Shown here one piece after another: positions 25,263 to 35,600 of a DNA stretch of 64,000 nucleotides. The stretch's first letter is position 1, and the number at the start of each line of letters is the position of its first letter. The DNA comes from Bacillota bacterium (GTDB taxonomy: Bacteria; Bacillota; Clostridia; Lachnospirales; Lachnospiraceae): assembly GCA_023414355.1 (NCBI GenBank), contig JAEZOB010000020.1:22347-86346 (forward strand), in the 5' to 3' direction. A program made the position numbers and the translations under genes. The notes under the pieces are model-generated. The model did not search any database, was not told where the DNA came from, and worked only from the letters and a program-made list of their open reading frames with translations.

Positions 25263-26169
25263 TTTTTTCGCATATTAGCTTTGATAACTTAGTAGGCTCG
25301 ATAGATAATATTGTTTCCCCATACCCAATAAAGTAGCTTGCTATGAAGTCTTCCTCACCTTGATTGTAAAATCCTCGAATATAATTCTGCCCATTTTCTA
25401 TGTCAAGCCGCATGGATGGATAATGTTCCTTCTGAAATATATCTATGCCTTTACCGGACACCAATACTTCAAACTCTGTTGCAGTAGAGGTTTTATACAG
25501 CATATCGGCAGAAACCTTAAAATAAGAAATTGACTTTGGTTGGTACAGTTTACTTTCCTTCACAGCTAACACCTTGTCACACCTAAACACTTGTATTTTC
25601 TCTGCATTGAAATCATAACCAACAGCGTACCATTGACCAAAGGTAGCAGAAACATCAAAAAATTGCAGAACATAATGCTTCGCTACATCCTTTTTAAGAT
25701 ACTGTATTTCGCAAACCTTTTCCTCTATGGCAAACTGTAAAATATCTTTTAAAAACTCGCAGTAGTTGCTCTTAGGAATAATATCTAAGCGAAGAACTTT
25801 TTCTGTTTTCTTAAGTAACTCAATTTTTTCAGAAGAAAAGCAGTTTTCAAATTTCTGCTTTAATTTTTCTATACTTAAATGGAATGGGGTAGATTCATAT
25901 GCTCTTAGGGTAAGCATTGAAAAATACAAGGCAAACACCTCATCTGTGTTAAATACAATGGGAGAAAGAAGCCTGTTCTGAAGGACTCCATAATAACCAT
26001 TTCTGCCAAGTTCCGAGTAAATAGGCATCCCGATTTCTTCTAGCGACTTTATATCTCTAAGCGCTGTGCTCTTAGAAATATTGTATTTCTCCATGATATC
26101 CTTCAAATGAAAGGAGTTTCTATTATTTAGATACAGCATCATATCATTGATACGTTCTGATTTAATTAT
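25228..26169 (-). CDS. WYL-domain transcriptional regulator
   Basis: About 313 aa. An N-terminal HTH_11 winged helix (HLKDIMEKYNISKSTALRDI) is followed by a WYL ligand-sensing domain with GQWYAVGYDFNAEKIQVF. The start is odd. AGGAGG (about 26180) sits just upstream of Ile-Ile-Lys-Ser-Glu-Arg-Ile, and homologues usually begin at that point, yet there is no ATG, GTG or TTG there. Either an ATA/ATT codon near 26169 initiates, or translation starts at ATG codons near 26142, or at an ATG at 26211 that places the AGGAGG inside the gene. It is divergent from the peptidase E-like gene and shares its spacer. Confidence 0.82.
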   Translation of the reverse strand: MIKSERINDMMLYLNNRNSFHLKDIMEKYNISKSTALRDIKSLEEIGMPIYSELGRNGYYGVLQNRLLSPIVFNTDEVFALYFSMLTLRAYESTPFHLSIEKLKQKFENCFSSEKIELLKKTEKVLRLDIIPKSNYCEFLKDILQFAIEEKVCEIQYLKKDVAKHYVLQFFDVSATFGQWYAVGYDFNAEKIQVFRCDKVLAVKESKLYQPKSISYFKVSADMLYKTSTATEFEVLVSGKGIDIFQKEHYPSMRLDIENGQNYIRGFYNQGEEDFIASYFIGYGETILSIEPTKLSKLICEKIEKLQLHFLTM

Positions 26170-26197
26170 ATAAACACACCTCCTAAAATAGCATGTA

Positions 26198-26242
26198 ATA
26201 AAAGGTATCATGATATGACACCTTTTTATAATATACTATAAT
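26198..26242 (+). promoter_or_regulatory. peptidase E-like gene promoter with dyad
   Basis: ATGACA (26215-26220), 16 bases, TATAAT (26237-26242). The dyad AAAAGGT-A-TCAT-GA-TATGA-C-ACCTTTT (about 26199-26227) overlaps the -35. It lies between the WYL regulator and the divergent gene, so it is a reasonable WYL binding site. Confidence 0.55.
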
Positions 26243-26273
26243 TAAATCCAAATGAAAAGGAGAAGACAGGACT

Positions 26274-26897
26274 ATGATAAAAATATTTTTAGCATCCTCT
26301 TTTAGCGATGTAGCAAATATATTTGCAGGCATCGATAGTGATTTAAAGGGTAAATCAGTAACTTTTATCCCGACAGCAAGTGTAGTGGAAAAGGTTACAT
26401 TCTATGTTGACTCAGGTAGGAAAGCACTTGAAAAACTGGGGCTTATTGTAGATAATCTTGAAATATCTACCGCCACCAGCGAAGAAATAAATCACAAGTT
26501 AAGAAATAATGACTTTATCTATGTAACAGGAGGAAATACATTTTACTTGTTGCAAGAATTAAAGCGTACAGGGGCAGATAAAATAATTATAGATGAAGTA
26601 AATTCCGGTAAGCTTTACATTGGTGAATCTGCCGGAGCCATCATTGCGTCAGCTGATGTTGAATACGCTCAAAAAATGGACAGTGTGAAAAAAGCTCCCT
26701 TTTTGAAAGAGTATAGTGCTTTGGGGTTGGTAGATTTCTATACGGTACCTCATTATAATAGCGCACCATTCAAGAAAGTAGCGCAAAGCATAATAGATAC
26801 ATATGAAGCTACGTTAAATTTAAAACCGATTAGCAATAATGATGCGATTTGGGTTCAAGGTAACATAATGCAAATTCGTGGGAATGAATCTTGTTAA
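26274..26897 (+). CDS. peptidase S51 (peptidase E-like) / class I glutamine amidotransferase-like protein
   Basis: The protein is 207 aa. YVTGGNTFYLLQELK near residue 82 and the nucleophile elbow GESAGAIIAS near 117 are the S51 signature, with serine as nucleophile as in aspartyl dipeptidase PepE. PHYNSAPF near 160 holds the expected histidine. AAAAGGAGAAG precedes the ATG. It is divergently paired with the WYL regulator, and both are AT-richer than their neighbours, suggesting the pair moves as a unit. Confidence 0.85.
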   Translation: MIKIFLASSFSDVANIFAGIDSDLKGKSVTFIPTASVVEKVTFYVDSGRKALEKLGLIVDNLEISTATSEEINHKLRNNDFIYVTGGNTFYLLQELKRTGADKIIIDEVNSGKLYIGESAGAIIASADVEYAQKMDSVKKAPFLKEYSALGLVDFYTVPHYNSAPFKKVAQSIIDTYEATLNLKPISNNDAIWVQGNIMQIRGNESC

Positions 26898-26937
26898 GCA
26901 GATGAATTACCTATTGCACGCGGGCTGGCGCCCTCCC

Positions 26938-26996
26938 AAACAGAGAAAAGACTCCCCTCGAGAGCAAGCTCTCGGTGAAGTCTTTCCTCTGTTTTT
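26938..26996. terminator. bidirectional terminator
   Basis: AAACAGAGAAAAGACT (26938-26953) pairs with AGTCTTTCCTCTGTTT (26979-26994), with an inner CGAGAG-CAAG-CTCTCG stem. T-runs lie on the plus-strand exit and A-runs at the left, so it can end both the peptidase gene and the convergent guaA. Confidence 0.85.
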
Positions 26997-27019
26997 ATAT
27001 GGCTTGGAGCTTTACGCGA

Positions 27020-28555
27020 TCATTCCCACTCGATTGTTGCCGGGGGCTTACCCGTGATGTCGTAGCAGATTCTATTTACGTGCTTTACTTCATTGACAAT
27101 TCTACTTGAAATTCTTCCAAGTAACTCCCAAGGAAGCTCCGCAAATTCTGCGGTCATAAAGTCTGTGGTGGTTACTGCTCTTAAGGCAACCGTATAGTCA
27201 TAGGTTCTTTCATCACCCATAACACCGACGCTTCGAAGATTGGTCAATACGGCGAAGTACTGTCCGATGGAACGGTCCAGGCCTGCTTTTGCGATCTCCT
27301 CGCGGTAAATATAATCGGCATCCTGAAGGATTTTGACCTTATCGGGGGAGATATCGCCGATGATGCGGATTGCAAGACCGGGTCCGGGGAAAGGCTGTCT
27401 GTATACTAATTTCTCAGGGATACCGAGCTCCAGTCCGGCTTTTCTTACCTCATCCTTGAAGAGGTTTCGCAGGGGCTCGATGATTTCCTTGAAATCTACA
27501 TAATCCGGAAGACCGCCTACATTGTGGTGGCTCTTGATGACAGCGGATTTACCGAGACCACTTTCGATGACATCGGGGTAGATGGTTCCCTGTACCAGGA
27601 AATCTACAGTTCCGATCTTCTTTGCTTCTTCTTCGAAGACACGGATGAATTCTTCACCGATGATTTTTCTCTTCTCTTCCGGCTCGGACACTCCTGCCAG
27701 TTTATCATAAAAGCGCTGCTGTGCATTAACGCGGACGAAATTCACATCGAACTGGGTAGTGAAGATCTGTTCTACCTCGTCGCCCTCATTCTTACGAAGC
27801 AGGCCATGGTCTACAAAGATACAGGTCAGCTGTTTGCCGACCGCCTTACTGATCATAACGGCTGCAACAGAGGAGTCTACACCGCCGGATAATGCGCAAA
27901 GGACCTTTTTATCACCGATTTTCTCTTTTAAGGATTTGACCATCTCTTCGGTGAAGGAAGACATAATCCAATCACCGGAACAGCCACAGACCTCGTATAA
28001 GAAGTTATGAAGCATCTGAGTTCCTTCCGCTGTATGGACAACCTCCGGATGGAACTGTACACCGTATAATTTCTTCTGGGGATTTTCAATAGCAGCGATA
28101 GGACAGGAATCGGATTTAGCGATGACTTCAAAGCCTTCTGCCGGTTGCTCGACATAATCGGTATGACTCATTAAGCAGATTGTATTCGCGGATACTGACT
28201 GAAATAATTTGGAGGAGGTGGTTACATTTAACTCGGTTCTGCCATATTCACGTAATGGAGCTTTGGTTACCTTTCCACCCATTAGATGGGTCATCAGCTG
28301 GCAGCCATAGCAGATTCCGAGGATCGGGATTCCCAACGAGAAGATACTTGGATCGCAGGAGGGAGCTTCCGGATCATATACACTGTTCGGCCCGCCCGTA
28401 AAAATGATTCCCTTCGGTGCCAATTCCTTAATCCGCATGGGACTGGTCGTATGCGGCAGGACTTCGCAATATACATTACATTCTCTGACTCTTCGGGCTA
28501 TTAATTGATTATACTGGCCACCAAAGTCAAGTACAATAACGATTTCTTTTTCCAC
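27020..28555 (-). CDS. guaA: GMP synthase (glutamine-hydrolysing)
   Basis: About 511 aa, full length. The N-terminal class I amidotransferase has the cysteine elbow GICYGCQLMTHLMGG and HPEV; the ATP pyrophosphatase domain has the PP-loop ALSGGVDSSVAA; the C-terminal dimerisation domain ends TGKPPATIEWE. It converts XMP to GMP. The start is the GTG at 28555, which follows TAGGAGGTTATAAC; a longer frame opens 60 bases upstream but would place that ribosome binding site inside the gene. It appears to be a single-gene transcript. Confidence 0.97.
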   Translation of the reverse strand: MEKEIVIVLDFGGQYNQLIARRVRECNVYCEVLPHTTSPMRIKELAPKGIIFTGGPNSVYDPEAPSCDPSIFSLGIPILGICYGCQLMTHLMGGKVTKAPLREYGRTELNVTTSSKLFQSVSANTICLMSHTDYVEQPAEGFEVIAKSDSCPIAAIENPQKKLYGVQFHPEVVHTAEGTQMLHNFLYEVCGCSGDWIMSSFTEEMVKSLKEKIGDKKVLCALSGGVDSSVAAVMISKAVGKQLTCIFVDHGLLRKNEGDEVEQIFTTQFDVNFVRVNAQQRFYDKLAGVSEPEEKRKIIGEEFIRVFEEEAKKIGTVDFLVQGTIYPDVIESGLGKSAVIKSHHNVGGLPDYVDFKEIIEPLRNLFKDEVRKAGLELGIPEKLVYRQPFPGPGLAIRIIGDISPDKVKILQDADYIYREEIAKAGLDRSIGQYFAVLTNLRSVGVMGDERTYDYTVALRAVTTTDFMTAEFAELPWELLGRISSRIVNEVKHVNRICYDITGKPPATIEWE

Positions 28556-28753
28556 GTTATAACCTCCTAGATATCCTATTGATCTGTTTGTCGCGACACA
28601 AATGCTTATTTTCATGCTAAAAGCCCGATGAATAAAGCTTAGAACATGCTTCTATAAAAAATGTAGCTTCATGATACAACATTTTTTATAAATATGCTAG
28701 TGCAAATATAACTTTTCTCCGATATATATAGCAAGCCGTGAGAATTATGTCAA
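28556..28753 (-). promoter_or_regulatory. guaA promoter and leader
   Basis: Minus strand: TTGACA (28753-28748), 17 bases, TATATA (28730-28725), giving a leader of about 160 bases. Within it, ATAAAAAATGT and ACATTTTTTAT (about 28653-28688) form an 11-12 bp AT-rich stem with T-rich 3' arm. It could be a weak attenuator. I do not find the conserved core of a purine riboswitch. Confidence 0.6.
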
Positions 28754-28873
28754 ATATTCAACATTATGCTCATGTGAAGGCAGAAATGGAAGAAATTACA
28801 CCAATATGGCCGAAAGCACAGGAAATACACGAATATTAGGTAAAAAAGCCTATGTTCTGTGAGTGTTATTCTG

Positions 28874-28902
28874 TTTACATTTACACCATATCGTGGTATT
28901 AT
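28874..28902 (+). promoter_or_regulatory. promoter of the HPt-like gene
   Basis: TTTACA (28874-28879), 17 bases, TATTAT (28897-28902). The gene follows 62 bases later after ATAGGAGTATAGGGGG. Confidence 0.65.
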
Positions 28903-28964
28903 TTACATAAATTACAATATATGGTATTTGTATAACGATTTATAGGAGTATAGGGGGATCATAC

Positions 28965-29459
28965 ATGGGAGGAAGAGTAACACGGGAGATGTTCGATTGT
29001 GTTCCTGAGATTGATTTCGACTCAGGAAATCGATATTTTATAGGAAATCTTCAGAATTACGCGCAAGCTCTCTTATCCATATTAAAGAGTATAAAATCGA
29101 AGCTGCCCATCCTTCAGACTATGATAATGACGCAGGAATATGAGGGGCTTCGTTCCATCACACAGACACTTCAGAAGATGTTTGGTAATATTGGCGCAGG
29201 CGGGTTAGCTGAGGCTTCTTACCAGTTGGAGAAGTTGCTTTTGAATGATGAGCTCAGTACAAGCCCGGACTTATTGACAGATTATGTGCTCCAGCTGATT
29301 ACCTTTGCAGAGCATCTGGAGTTACTTTTTAAGAATTTAAATTTCAAATACAGAGCAGACAAGGAAGAGGATACCTCCGGTTTCATGAATTATGATTTCA
29401 CGAAGACCAAGGAAAGTATCAGACGATCCTCAGACTTGCTGGGTCGTAAAATTATATAA
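28965..29459 (+). CDS. HPt-like four-helix protein lacking the phosphorylatable histidine
   Basis: A 164-aa helical protein. VPEIDFDSGNRYFIGNLQNY and LRSITQTLQKMFGNIGAG, followed by LAEASYQLEKLL, follow the layout of histidine phosphotransfer domains, where the middle segment normally reads AHxLKG..xxIGA. Here Gln67 occupies the place of the histidine and QKM replaces LKG. If the match holds, the protein cannot relay phosphate and may act as a docking or inhibitory partner. A Lys/Arg-rich tail follows (residues 128-164). It is a single-gene unit with a strong terminator; the glucan synthase gene lies downstream. Confidence 0.5.
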   Translation: MGGRVTREMFDCVPEIDFDSGNRYFIGNLQNYAQALLSILKSIKSKLPILQTMIMTQEYEGLRSITQTLQKMFGNIGAGGLAEASYQLEKLLLNDELSTSPDLLTDYVLQLITFAEHLELLFKNLNFKYRADKEEDTSGFMNYDFTKTKESIRRSSDLLGRKII

Positions 29460-29522
29460 TGTGAATATGCAGAATGATTTTTATATAGAATAGTATATGA
29501 ATTGTTTTGTATACCCCCGCTA

Positions 29523-29558
29523 AGCCCTGTTTCGCTGACAAAAACAGGGCTGTTTTTA
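29523..29558 (+). terminator. intrinsic terminator
   Basis: AGCCCTGTTT (29523-29532) pairs perfectly with AAACAGGGCT (29542-29551), followed by GTTTTTATC. It ends the HPt-like gene transcript. Confidence 0.88.
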
Positions 29559-29680
29559 TCATTTATACTGACACTTTTTGAAAGAATACTAATAAGAACC
29601 ATAAAAATGGCACAATATATCATTGTGTTATTTTTTTGGTTCTTTTTCAGGAAGAACTTTAATAAAGGAGGAAGAAAGCA

Positions 29681-32600
29681 TTGCTTATCTTATCAAAAGA
29701 AGCGTTCAATATAAATAATTTTATTCAGCTTATTGTTCTGATCCTGCTACTGATCTTTATCGGGTTCATTCTTTTGCTGCTTTATTACAGATTCAGTCAT
29801 TTTGGTAAGAAAGTAGATTTTCATGAGACTGCGGGAAAAGAGGATGAGAAGCTCTGTCCCAAAGACTGGGAAAAGCAGATGCTCGGGCTGGCAGAGAGCC
29901 ATGATCAGGTGAAATTGATTCGCTACAGCTTTGTCCTGGATGATTATAACCAGATTGCCTATAAGAAGTTGAATAAAATCAGAGATAGTATTTCTGAGAT
30001 GTCAAGTGATATTCTTTCCCTCATCCCTGCAGCAAGATGGCTGTTTGATAACTTTCAGATGATGTACCGGGAGATTAAGAAGGTACGTACCTCAGGGACA
30101 AGTTATGCCGTCCTGCCCATACTTATGACGAAGCAATACCGAGGATTTCCAAGGGTATACATTGTTGCGAAGAAGATGGTTGCTCTCTGTAATGGACATA
30201 TCAGTGAAGAGAATATTTCTGTCATGCTGAAGGCATATCAGAAGAAAATTGCTCTGACTGACAAGGAAATCTGGGTACTACCGGAGATGCTGGGCTTCTG
30301 CCTGCTGGAGGAGATTATCAAGATATCAGGTGAGATTCTGAGGCTCATCCAGATCAAGTCCGATGCGGATCGTTTTCTGAAAGAAAGATTGGAGGTCGGG
30401 CAAGAGGTAGCTGATATTTCCCGGTTATTGACGGATGTCAGTTCATATATCGGAACAAAAAATATCAGTGATAAGAAGAATTGCGTGTGCTTCTTGAAAG
30501 CTGACCAGGAAATATCCTCATTTCATTCACATGTTCTTTATCTCCTAAAGAATATGTCCTTTGATGTGGTATCGGTACAGCGTTATCTGGACTATCATTT
30601 CTCTGAGACGGGAAAGAAGCTTCATGCAAGCGATATCTATCAGGATGAAGGAAGGATTGAATCCTGTTTGGAGACACACATACGAGCGCTGATTGTCAGC
30701 CTGAGGGATATCAATGAGCTGGATGAGGAAAAGTTTTTTGAAGAATACTCTTACCTGGAAAGGGTTCTGGGAAAGGATCCCGAGGGAATCTATCAAAAGA
30801 TGGACTCAGAAGCCAAAGGGATGTATCGTGGCGTGATAGTTAAGCTGTCCCTTCGATATAAGATTTATGAAGAAAAGATAGCCGATACCTGTTTAGCGCT
30901 TGCCGAAGAAGGCCGAACCGATCTTCACCGCCCGCATCATGTGGGCTCCTATCTGCTGGGAAAAGGTTATCCGATTCTGAAAGCAAGGCTTCTGAATCGA
31001 TCAGAGCCAAGAATACTGAAACAAAAAAGAAATAGAAAAGGGTACCTGTATTTTTCCTCCCTGCTTCTGATCTTTCTCGCAGTATTCGTATTGCAATCCT
31101 ATCCTTTAGGCATGCTTAGGAGTATAAGAAGTACCGGCTCTATAGTATTGATTTTTGTCATCACTATGCCGATGTTACTCGGAATAGCATTGGAGATCAA
31201 TAACTTCATCTTTACAAGAAATATCATGGTGAAGAAGATACCCTCTCTGAACTATCTGGCAGAGATACCGGAGGAAGCAAGAACCTTTGTAGTCATGCCT
31301 GTCATTGTATCCTCCGTTGAGCAGGGACTCGAGTATTTAGACAGGCTCCAGAAGCATTATCTGGCGAACCGCCAGTCTAATCTGTATTTCGCCCTTCTGG
31401 TGGATTATGAGGATTCAAAGGAAGAGTTCCTACCCAAGGATGAAGACATTGAAGCTGCCTTGGTCCTTCGGATCAAGGAGTTGAATGAGCAATATCCTTT
31501 TGAACATCAAAGGTTTTCCCTCTTCATCAGAAGCCGTTTGTGGAACCCTTCCGAGAACTGCTATATGGGTTGGGAGAGGAAGAGAGGTAAGCTGGAGGAG
31601 TTTAATCATTTGTTATGCGGCGCTACCAGGGTGGAAACCAGCTATTCCTATCTGCTCTGTGATGAAAGCATTTTAAGAAGCTTTCGATATGTGATCACTC
31701 TGGATGCGGATACGAATCTGCTTCGGGACAATGCTGCCAAGCTGGTCGGACTCATCGATCATCCGTTGAATCGGCCGGTTCTGGACGGTGCGAATCAAAA
31801 GGTGTTGGAGGGCTATGTCATCATCCAGCCTTCTGTTCGCAATCATATCGTAGACAGGAAAGGGAGTCCCTTTGCAAAGATATTTGGAGGAGAATCAGGA
31901 CTGGCACACTATGGTGCTGTGGTTTCGGATATCTATCAGGATATCTTTAACGAGGGTATTTATATCGGAAAGGGTATTTACGATGTGAAAGCCTTTCATA
32001 AGCTTCTTCACAAGAAGGTACCGGAGAATAGAATTCTGAGTCACGATCTTTTTGAAAGCTGTTATGCCCGCACAGCCTTTTCCAGTAATGCGAAGGTGAT
32101 GGACAGCTTTCCCTCCAGTGTGATCGCTTTCGCAAAGAGGGAGCATCGGTGGATCAGAGGAGACTGGCAGCTGTTTCCCTGGCTGTTTTTCAAGAAGACA
32201 GCAGACGGAAAGACTCTGTGTGCACTTGCGAAATGGAAGGTATTCGACAATCTTAGGCGAAGTATGGTCCCCTTAAGCAAGACACTTTTCTTGCTGATGT
32301 GTTATTCCTTTTTCCCCATGGTCTGGTATCTTTGGATATTTCCGGTGTTTTTTAATGATATCTTCGGACTGATTGTTCTAAGCATCGCAACCTTGACGCA
32401 GAAGCTATTTCGACCGAAGCTGGCACTGGTCTATAAAGGCTTCCTAAAGGCTCTTAAAACCATGATTAAGAGAGCGTTATTAGAATTTATCATTACTCCC
32501 TATCGGGCCTATATCGCAACTGATGCAATGCTTAGAACCTTATATCGGCTGTATATCAGCAGGAAGAACCTGCTGCGTTGGAATACTGCCGAAGCAGTAG

Positions 32601-35600
32601 ATTCCTCTATTATACACACGAAAAGAGGCTATTTCCTGACTATGATCAGCTCTTTGGCTCCGGCGATCCTGCTTTTCGTAATTATCATAATGATACCGGG
32701 CAGTGTAATCGGAAAGCTTCTGGCAGCAGGAGTCTGCCTGGTCTGGACCTTTGCTTACCGGATTGCTTATCATATCAGTCAGCCTAGCATGAGCAGAAGT
32801 GAACAGCCGCAGGATACTGAGCTTTTACTTGAGACAGCAAGAAGAACCTGGAGCTTCTTTCGGAGCTTTTCGACCAAGGAGAATCATTTCTTGTGTCCTG
32901 ATAATTGCCAGATGTCTCAGGCGGAGAAAATCAGTGACAAGACGTCCCCTACTAATATCGGGCTACAGTTTCTTGCCATTCTTTCAGCATGGGATTTCGG
33001 CTTTGAGACAGCTAGTTCGACGGTACTGGCGGCTGAACAGCTTATGGATACGGTTCAGAAATTGATGAAATGGAAAGGACATTTATTTAACTGGTATCAT
33101 ATCGGTACACTTGAGGTACTGAGTCCCGCATATATTTCTACTGTGGATAGCGGCAATTTTCTTGGTCATCTGGTGACACTAAAGAATGGTCTTTCTAAGC
33201 TTCTGGATCAGCCGTTGTACTCTACTGCCTTTATCAGTGAGTTAAAATATCTTCTTCGGCAGAGCGATAATGAGCTTTGGCAGGAGAAGGATACTCGAAA
33301 TATGCACGTATTAAAAGATGATTATCATACCATCGGTGATTTTATTGCAGATATCACTGAGATATGGGATGGTATGACAGAAGAACTGAGTCGGAGGGAA
33401 TGCGCACGGTGCAGGTCTGCGGATGCGGATGGATGCGTGAGAACGAAGGAATTTCTGCATGCCGTCGATCAGATGGTAAATGAAGTCTGTACACTAAAGC
33501 TGAAGGAAGAAAGCTTGACGAATTGTCCCAGCCTGAAAAAGATCGCAGAGAAAGAAAAACACGGAGCCAATCTGCAAAACAGGGTCAGAAGATTATGCAA
33601 TACGATTGATACGATACTGATCAATGCTGATTTTGGGGCATTGTTCAACCACCAGAGAATGTTATTCCATATAGGATACCATGTGGATACCAATCAGCTG
33701 GATGCCGGATGCTATGATCTGATGGCCTCGGAATCCGCACTGACAAGCCTACTTGCGATAGCTTCAGCACAGATTCCGCTCAAGCACTGGTATAAGCTGG
33801 GAAGGCCATTGACAATTGTCAAGGGAATCCCTTGTTTTGTATCCTGGAGCGGGACGATGTTCGAGTATCTAATGCCAAATCTGGTGTTCAAGGAATATGA
33901 AGACTCTGTCTTTGCCCAGACTTCGGAAGCGGCGGTATTTCAGCATATGCATTATGCGAAGGAGGTCGGGATACCCTGGGGGATTTCGGAGTCCCAGTAT
34001 TACCGCTTTGACCTAAATTCGAATTATCAATACAAAGCCTTTGGGGTACCAAAGATCAGGTTACAACCGGTTCGAAAGAATTCTATGGTAACAGCACCTT
34101 ATGCAACGATGCTGGCACTGGATGTCGCAGAACAGGGTTGTCTGGAGAATCTAAAGGAGCTACAGAAGCTAGGCGCCTTTGGTGAATTTGGTTTCTACGA
34201 AGCGATAGATTTCAACCTACCAAGCTCCATAGATATGACACCCTATTGTATCGTCAGATCTTATATGGCACATCATCAGGGAATGATTCTGGCTGCAATC
34301 AATAATTACCTGCATCAGGGAATCCTTCGGGAGCGCTTTCATGCTGAACCTATGATTAAAGCGGTGGAGGTACTTTTGGAGGAAAAGAGACAATCACATC
34401 TGATTTCCCTTGCAAAAAGGGGTTATACGATTAAGATCGGAAAACCACTCTTTCAGGAGGACGGCTACAGCAGCCGCTATATCAGTGGTGTAGCGCCTAC
34501 TGTTCCTGCGGTAAACTATCTTTCAAACGGACACTATTCCCTGATGATCACCTCGGACGGAGACGGTTTCAGTAAATATGAGGATAGGATGCTCTACCGG
34601 TTTAGAACGGATGTCTATGCCAATACCGGAAGCTATATCTATATCAAGGATAAGAGTAAAGGAAGGCTATGGAGCTCTGCATATCACCCTACCCTGACGG
34701 AGCCTGAGGAATACCAGACAATCTTTACCCCATATCAGGCTGAGTTTAAACGTAGGGACGGGGATATTTCTACTCATACCCTTGTCAGCCTGGATGCAGA
34801 TCTTGATATCGAGATCAGGAAGCTGCTTCTAACCAATCACAGTAAGGAGGAGAAACGCCTTGAGATAACCAGCTATCTTGAGATGGTGGACGACACCCAC
34901 ATGGCGGAGTTAAGTCATCCCGCATTTAATAAACTCTTTCTTGAAAGTGAATTTTTGGATGAGGAAGCGATATTTCTGACGAGAAGGCGGGGAAAAAATA
35001 CAGGTGAGAAGCCATACCTGCTGCATATGCTCCGCACAAATAAAAAGCTGTGCAGAAAATTGGAATATGAGAATGACAGAAAGAAGTTTATCGGAAGAAA
35101 TAATACCCTTGTTAACCCGGATTCTGTGGTCAACAGCATCCCTTTCTCTAACCGTTCCGGCTTCTGCAATGATCCGATTATGAGTCTTCGGGCGGAATTC
35201 TGCCTGGATGCAGGAGAGACGGTAACACTTGCTTATATTACGGGGGTATGCGCTTCCAAGGAGGAAGCAAAGCTGATCGGTGAGGAGCTCGGTGTATCCT
35301 ACCGCATGGAAGATATTTTGGAGAAATTCCGATTACAGAAGGATATCGAGTTAAAGTATCTGGAGATCAATAAGACTCAGCTGAATGCGTTTCAGGAGCT
35401 GATCAGCCCGATTTTTTACCCCTCCAATCTGTATCGGGGACCGGGGGAATACATCCTTCGTAATGATAAAAATCAAAGTAGTCTATGGAGATTCGGCATA
35501 TCGGGGGATCAGCCCATATTACTTTTGCAGGTTTCGGATATCAGTGAGGAAAGGATGATTCGGGATGTATTAAAGGCATACGAGTATCTTAGAATTAATC

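Noticed and set aside
26898..27020. Integration site at the 3' end of guaA
   Set aside because: guaA is a known hot spot and the neighbouring WYL/peptidase pair is AT-rich, but I found no repeat of the guaA end in the window.
28556..28730. Purine riboswitch upstream of guaA
   Set aside because: The conserved three-way junction sequence is not found; only one AT-rich stem is present.
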